Of a stretch of 64,000 nucleotides of DNA, positions 58,412-64,000 are shown in pieces. Both the position numbers and the translations under genes were made by a program. The stretch lies in NCBI GenBank assembly GCA_914767715.1, contig OU612072.1:15500001-15564000 (forward strand). Direction: 5' to 3'. This DNA is from Membranipora membranacea. Lineage: Eukaryota; Bryozoa; Gymnolaemata; Cheilostomatida; Membraniporidae. Below the pieces are notes generated by a model. That model was not told the DNA's origin, searched no databases, and was given only the letters and a program-made list of their open reading frames with translations. Numbering within the stretch: position 1 is the stretch's first letter; every line of letters begins with the position of its first letter.

Positions 58412-59194
58412 AGTAAATTTTGAATAATAGCATCGTGATCTTTCTCCTAGGTGGTGCAGCAGCCGTTTTTTATCTCCTTAGCTGAAATTTTTTGTTGATC
58501 TGAATAAGGAAACATGATCAAAGTTAATTTTGGTTCTCGCTTTGAAAACATTAAATAAATATTTAGAACACTGAGTATTGTCTGTAGATACCATGCACAA
58601 TATCGTTGCAATGAATGATATCACAATTATTAGTTGTCCTCTCTTTGTACAGGTGGGCACAACTCGCCAGTGTGCAAAATATTCATTCCATTGAATCAGG
58701 GAGTTTGGGACCTGATTGAATTTAGCGCTCAGTCCGATAATATATGACACAAAATCAACATTCAACAAATATATCATCTGAATTCTTTATCATCTTATTT
58801 GAATTTGTTGCAATCGTAGTTGTCCTTGCATAGTTGGTAAAGTGCTTATCAAGACCTACTTTCTATTCATTCTAGCAATGACTTGATTCAACATAATAGT
58901 CATAAATCTAAGCAACGAGATTTAAAATTATGATAGTAGTGTGCAATGTTCATCACAGCTGATCATATATCTTTATGTTGAATTATATTTATTCTTGGAA
59001 AACAGGCACAATAATAATATTTTCAAAACTCATCTTTCGATCACAACCGATCTACCTGAGTTTTTCAACAACAAAAAAATTAGCATATCTTAGCCCAGGG
59101 AGTTTGGTCCAAAGTCGATGCTTAGCCTGTCTTGACAAATTGTTTCTTTGATTGAGAGTGTGTTACCCCTCCCCTGAACAAATCACAATTTGTA
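58412..59194. other. non-coding spacer with one hairpin-family remnant
   Basis: TAGCCTGTCTTGACAAATTG at about 59123 and CAAATCACAATTTGT near 59180 form a diverged TAGCCTGT-type unit next to the lipocalin stop codon. No other feature was seen. Confidence 0.5.
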
Positions 59195-61337
59195 TCAGCG
59201 CATTGTTGTGGAGAAATGCTGCAACAATTTCTCATCTACCGGCGGATAGGTACAGTTTGATTGATCAACTATGTGAACCTTCAGCCCAATATCCATCCAG
59301 TAGCCCAGTCCCTGTTTTCTCGCTATGTCAAACATGTTTTGCAGCTCTTGCTTAGGTACCATTCTCTGTCGGTTGTAGAAGTTTATTCCTACAAATCAAA
59401 AAATTTCAACATTTGCAATACGACCGACCGATTGCACATAGTGTGCCAGTGGTTCATGTATGGAATAGACTACATGGTAAAGTCAGCTACAAAAAGAACC
59501 TTATTCTAGTCAACTTTGCAATAAAATGTTTCGTTTTCTGGTCTTAAGGGCTCTTGGCAGTTCAAAGGAACCAGGTTATATCAAATCAATTTTAGTTTCA
59601 GTTCCTAAACTTGTCTCACTGGTAGTGGCAACCCAGTATCAACCACCAGCAACTTGGGCAAGGTTTAGCACTTAAACACCCTTGAGGAGTGAATTTGAGC
59701 TAAAGTTTGATTTACCAACGTTGGGAGCGACATAATGTTCACTATCTGAGACAATATTTTATAATAAGTGATGGGTTGAGTAATATTCAGTAGTCTGAGC
59801 CCCCAGACTTTTGCCCCTCACCCGACGGCCATAATTATCAACCTAATAATTTGCATCCTCTAATCCAGATAACTTTGAAGGGTACAATATTTTACCTGTG
59901 AAGATAACTTTCTCCAAGATTTCGACACACTGAAACTCTATGACCCAGTCATATGCTCCAGTCTTGTTGTTCACTTGGAGAGCCACCACAGTGTTGGGGA
60001 AGTCAACTCCAGGCAGGAACGGCCAGTGACCGACCATGTGACCTCGTGTGTAGCCTGAAACAACCAACGGTTAGCATGTAAAAATAACTCCCATTTAAAA
60101 TAACTCAGCATGTGAAAATAACTCCCATTTAAAATAACTCAGCATGTAAAAATTACTCCCATTTAAAATAATTCAGCATGTAAAAATAACTCCCATTTAA
60201 AATAACTCAGCATGTAAAAATAACTCCCATTTAAAATAACTCAGCATGTAAAAATAACTCCCATTTAAAATAACTCAGCGTTCCGGATTTGTGTTCGGTA
60301 TGAAGGAAAAATATACAAGAAAAACAAACTCACTTTGAATATGGCATGGTATATTTCTTTATGTAAAAGTTCTTCAGTGGAATTGAGATGATTTCCAAAT
60401 CAACAATGTGAAAGTATCTGAACCAACAACAGTTTACCAACCAGACCTTTCTTGTCATAAGTTAAAATATTTAGGAACCCATGTTTTGCTAGCTTTGGGA
60501 GTAAGGCAGATTTTTGTTTAACTTATTTTTTAAAAACGCATCCGAAAATACTTGGCATCAGCACTGGAAAAAAAACTTGACTTGTAATTCTAGATACTTG
60601 ACAAAAGGATATGATTTCATCCCAGGTAGCGGGGAGGGGGTCCACCCACCCACCTCAAAGAGCTTACCCAGGCTACATCACAGGCCTACTTGACATACCT
60701 GTGAGATTGAATGTGAGGTTGTTGTGGTATGTGGCGCCTTCACAGAAGAGAGTGAAGTTATCGAATACATAATTAGTATCTGCGTGATAGTGTTTAACTG
60801 ATCTCTCACAACCACAGAGTGGTATTGGCTGAGTTAAATCATGGTATGCCAATTCGTACCTGCCAATGGATGATACATAAAGTATTATCATAATGTTAGG
60901 AGTTGCCTTCCCCTCAGTACATGGTGATATGGTAATGAAATAAATCATGGCGGTTATGATGAAGGGTAGTTGGCACCAATCAATTTACTTGCTAACCCTT
61001 CTGGGTTCAGAAGTGAATATTGGTTGTTGACACAATAGGGACCATAGCCATATGATAAAAAACAGGTCGAAGAAAATGGAAACAGTGCCGAGTACCAATG
61101 CCTGACAGAACCCAGTGCCTGTTACAAAAGCGGTTCGGAAGGAGCCAGACTGGCACTTGCGTCACACTTAAAATCTCAAACCTACCATACACCCTGAAAT
61201 TTGGTAAGGTTGAATGACTTTTTCACATAGTCCGTCTGAATATCTGTTGGTTTTGGGCAGCGTGGAGAGTCCTTCAATGTGTATCCTGAGCTCGCACACA
61301 CCAGCACAAGAAGTATAGAGAGACACTGGTACAACAT
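59195..61337 (-). CDS. secreted lipocalin, apolipoprotein D-like, four exons
   Basis: Exons 61337-61186, 60859-60699, 60054-59896 and 59388-59195 join in phase for 221 residues. Lipocalins are extracellular beta-barrels that bind small hydrophobic ligands. The N-terminus is a typical signal peptide (MLYQCLSILLVLVCASSGYT). The mature part opens with RCPKP and the GxW signature FNLTKFQGVWYELAY, as in apolipoprotein D. Two cysteines in CGCERSV and one in LFCEGATY could form the usual disulfides. NLT and NNLTFNLT are possible N-glycosylation sites. The third exon shows ALQVNN and YDWVIEFQCVEI, the YxxVxxC-like strand. The last exon has a C-terminal helix (KQELQNMFDIARKQG) and ends in TMR. Length is close to family norms. 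Intron 2 contains a 34-bp tandem array. Ligand unknown. Confidence 0.85.
60073..60276. repeat. 34-bp tandem repeat, six copies, in lipocalin intron 2
   Basis: The unit is AGCATGTAAAAATAACTCCC plus ATTTAAAATAACTC. Six copies are in perfect register with at most one or two changes each, and the array ends at AGCG. High identity implies recent expansion. Confidence 0.92.
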
Positions 61338-63417
61338 TGTGAGAAGTCGTCGAGCACCTGCAGAGGTATGTAGAGGAAAGAACGACAGTGAAAGTATCCG
61401 TAGAACTAAAATGTCGGGCACGGATAGTGGTACAGTAACTGCTCATGATTTTATCAGGACAGGCATTCCTACTCATATAAGATCACTCTTGTAAATTTTG
61501 TGGGTCTAGTTCTGTTTTGGGAATATACTGTAGATCAAAGGTCTGGGTGAATAATCATGTATTCTGTTGGCTTATCTTCAGACAGTATTTGACTCGTGAT
61601 GTCGGTGAAAAGATAATACTAATATTATAGCCTTGAATACCATTGACAGCTGTAATTACTGACGTGACAGGCTATTCAACCACTACCATCACGTTGTCAT
61701 GTTACTTGGGTCACTTTCAGGGCCTATTTCATTCCACAGGTTATACTACTATTAATAATATATACATACACAAGGGATGGTATAAAACTGCAACACTGTG
61801 GAACATTTTTAAAGTTTTCCTTACTCTGTGCAGGAGCATGCAATTCCATCACATTCAGATTGCGATATGCCAGGCCCTATAATCAGGAAGTTTGTTCCGA
61901 ACTCTCTGCATTATCCGGCCTCTCAATTATCATAATGAGTATTGCACATCTTGCAAGGCAATGGTTGTGCGATAATAATTCTTCAAACGTCTCAGTGTGA
62001 CGACAAAAAGGCATACTTAGTCTGCACATAAATTGCAGAGCAAATGATCACTTTCTAGTTTTGTCTAGTTTCTAGATTGTCATAAAGGCATTATGTACAC
62101 AATGGACTGACTGCTTTTATGCGCTCTGTTTCCTTGTTTCTTTTTTATCCCTATGTAATTCGACAACTTGTACCTAAGCAAACACGCCTCATTGTGTCCG
62201 CTCAGGTTTGGTTATAATATGCAATGGTGTTATTTTGCAATTCATCGCATACCTCAGCAGTCTGACAATCAAGATGAGCCAGACTAAACTAGCTAGCTAT
62301 TTGTACAATGAGCTACCTGCCCCAAGCTTTAATCAAGTATTTAAGTATAGTGCTGCTCAACTCAATAATCCACTTCTCAGGATAAGACTATTACTTTCTG
62401 CAGCTTTCACTTTGAAAGCAGGAAATTGCAATAAGCCAATGAGAACAATTTACACAATTTGCTGCAGATTGCTATTAACCTGTTGCTAGCCTAATCACTA
62501 ATGTAAACGAACAGGTTCTCTCAGGTGTCAATAATAGCTCTATTGTAATTACTGTAATTGTATCATGTCCAATCAAAGAATAGACGACTCAGTGAACAAA
62601 CAGTATCGAAGCATGGAGCGTAAGTAGAAGTAAAACTTTCTCTCTCCTCAAGTTTCATTTTTTAACTGATTTCGGGCATTTTTGGGGCTGAAGTAACAGT
62701 AAAAACCAGATATTTAGTAACTGTATGTAAATATGTACATTGTTGTGGCCAACTGGTTTCTTATTCTCTTGGTTGACTTCGTTGAAAGTTTTATGTTTGC
62801 TTGTCAACCTAAATTTTAGTAAGTGTTAGCGCATTAGTAATGTATAAGCCATTAATTATCGTGAGGGCTATTGTAAATTATTGAATGGCATTGTTCGTTG
62901 AAACCAGCTAGATGCGTATACATGGTTTTCACTTTTAGTTTGGTTGGATTACAAATATTTAAGTCAAACAGGACCAGATTACTAATTTTGGTGAAGTCGG
63001 TCAGATAGATAGATTGCATAAAAGCTGGTTGTGTGTTGAAACATTTTGCCATTTCTCTATTTGCTCGTTTTAGGGGAACAATATAGCATTATTAATGTCA
63101 ATTACTGTTATTCAAGTTTTAAGATAAGATTTGCAAAACTATCTGAGATATACAATGATTTTAACTGATCCGGGTAACAACAAGTAGACATTTGTAAATG
63201 CCAGGACACCATTTCTAAAAGATAAAAACTAATCATTATGACTTGCAAGTAGGACTATATGCTTGACTTTAGTCAGTTCAACACACTGACAGTATAGATT
63301 TTTGTCAAGCATTCTTTGATTACAAGCTTTTATGCCATCTGACTTCCTTCCTTAGTTCTTAGAATCGAGTCATCATGCAGCCATTAATGTTTTAATTGTT
63401 TTAACGTTTTGTGTCTA
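61338..63417. other. non-coding stretch right of the lipocalin gene
   Basis: The lipocalin promoter should lie at the left edge. No exon, RNA or repeat that I can support was found in the rest. Confidence 0.45.
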
Positions 63418-63690
63418 GTGACCTTAGCAAAACATGAGCAACAACGGGATGACACCACCACATAGGGTCTCTTATCAGCAAGAATGTGAAATTTAAGATG
63501 TTCAAATTGATATATGTGCTGTCAAAATCCGGTGTTATCCCATGTAATTGCGTCTAATGAACGACCTTAGCAAAGCATGAGCTTCAATGAGCAGATAATT
63601 CTTATGTCTCTTATCACCGTGGAAGTCAGATAAAGTTTGACTGTCATATTTGTTAAAATCCCATGATATCCACTGTATTTGCGACAAATG
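63418..63690. repeat. degenerate direct repeat of about 120 bp, two to three copies
   Basis: Blocks sharing ACCTTAGCAAA.CATGAGC, then GTCTCTTATCA, then GTnAAAATCC and ATCC follow each other at about 63419, 63564 and 63690 (the last partial). Copies are diverged. The array runs directly up to the SINE. Confidence 0.5.
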
Positions 63691-63732
63691 ACCTGAGCAG
63701 AGACTTCTTGGGTCTTTAGTCAGCTTGAGTAA

Positions 63733-63990
63733 GAGGTGGCTCAGTTGGTTAGAGCCCTGTTCCGTCATCATGCAAATATTGAAGGTCGTGGGTTTGAATC
63801 CCCCGGCACTCCATCGACTATTAGGGTTTGGTCGGCCACCAGGTGTGTTCCGACCTGCCTGCAAACAGAGAGCAGCCTGGCCCAGAAATTGCAGCCTTGC
63901 CACAAAGGGAACCAAAATTTCGCCATCCGTGTTTCGGGATGTGGCGTGTGATAAGACACCTAATTTATTTCAATTTTTTATTTTTATTTG
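63733..63990 (+). mobile_element. tRNA-derived SINE with intact A and B boxes
   Basis: The head has the A-box TGGCTCAGTTGGTTAGAG and the B-box GGTTTGAATCC at the right distance for a tRNA-type internal promoter, ending CCCCCGGCACTCC at 63812. The anticodon region does not fold well, so it is not a tRNA gene. A unique body follows (CAGCCTGGCCCAG, ATTTCGCCATCCG, TTCGGGATGTGGCGTGTGAT), then a T/A-rich tail to the window edge. A truncated copy of the body is at 30590-30681. Confidence 0.75.
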
Positions 63991-64000
63991 TATTGGATTT

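Noticed and set aside
62208-62489. Open frame of 93 codons near the right end
   Set aside because: No recognisable motif or supporting splice sites. Its length is within chance for this composition.

Overview
This is eukaryotic nuclear DNA from an AT-rich invertebrate animal genome. The evidence is spliced genes with GT-AG introns of about 0.3-1.5 kb, metazoan families (acyl-CoA oxidase, FBXO48-like, COX19, B-box/beta-propeller, THAP, lipocalin), a non-LTR retrotransposon, tRNA-derived SINEs and many short inverted-repeat elements. The lineage cannot be fixed from sequence alone. THAP expansion plus Ulp1/PHD mobile genes suggests a marine invertebrate such as a sponge, cnidarian or lophotrochozoan, but this is inference. 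All exon models below were built by hand from reading frame, splice sites and phase.

Layout, left half. The 3' seven exons of a peroxisomal acyl-CoA oxidase (+, 557-4710) end in a PTS1-like AKL. A two-exon FBXO48-like F-box gene follows (-, 5754-7065). A two-exon COX19 gene (+, 9275-11044) carries a long inverted-repeat element in its intron. About 5 kb of repeats, hairpins and a degenerate tRNA-Ala come next. A six-exon B-box/coiled-coil/beta-propeller gene (-, 16011-20217) is followed by LINE RNase H debris, an unrecognised exon chain (-, 22655-23163) and a 3.6-kb inverted-repeat element with a possible 5-bp target duplication (24349-27930).

Layout, right half. A seven-exon gene (-, 30922-37131) may encode two THAP domains, an array of SUMO-consensus-like VKxEP modules and a basic C-terminal region. 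A degraded LINE lies at 39384-42945, and a truncated sister copy at about 29147-29845. A partial inverted duplicate of the THAP gene (+, 45952-49065) has lost both ends and has tripled an internal 61-residue repeat. A 4.0-kb candidate mobile element (50051-54060) is bounded by inverted arms and encodes, on the minus strand, a small Cys/basic module, a Ulp1-type Cys-protease C-terminal half and a PHD finger. A copied piece of COX19 (promoter side, exon 1, part of intron 1) abuts it at 54061-54808. A CxxC/coiled-coil ORF, tRNA-like SINEs, a third decayed relative of the VKxEP protein and a complete four-exon secreted lipocalin (-, 59195-61337) follow. The right edge holds another tRNA-derived SINE.

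The housekeeping genes (peroxisomal beta-oxidation, ubiquitin ligase adaptor, mitochondrial copper delivery, lipocalin) show no operon-like relation. The coherent theme of the right half is repeat-driven gene turnover: duplicated THAP genes bearing repeated SUMO-acceptor-like motifs lie beside a mobile gene that encodes a SUMO-protease-type fold plus a PHD finger.
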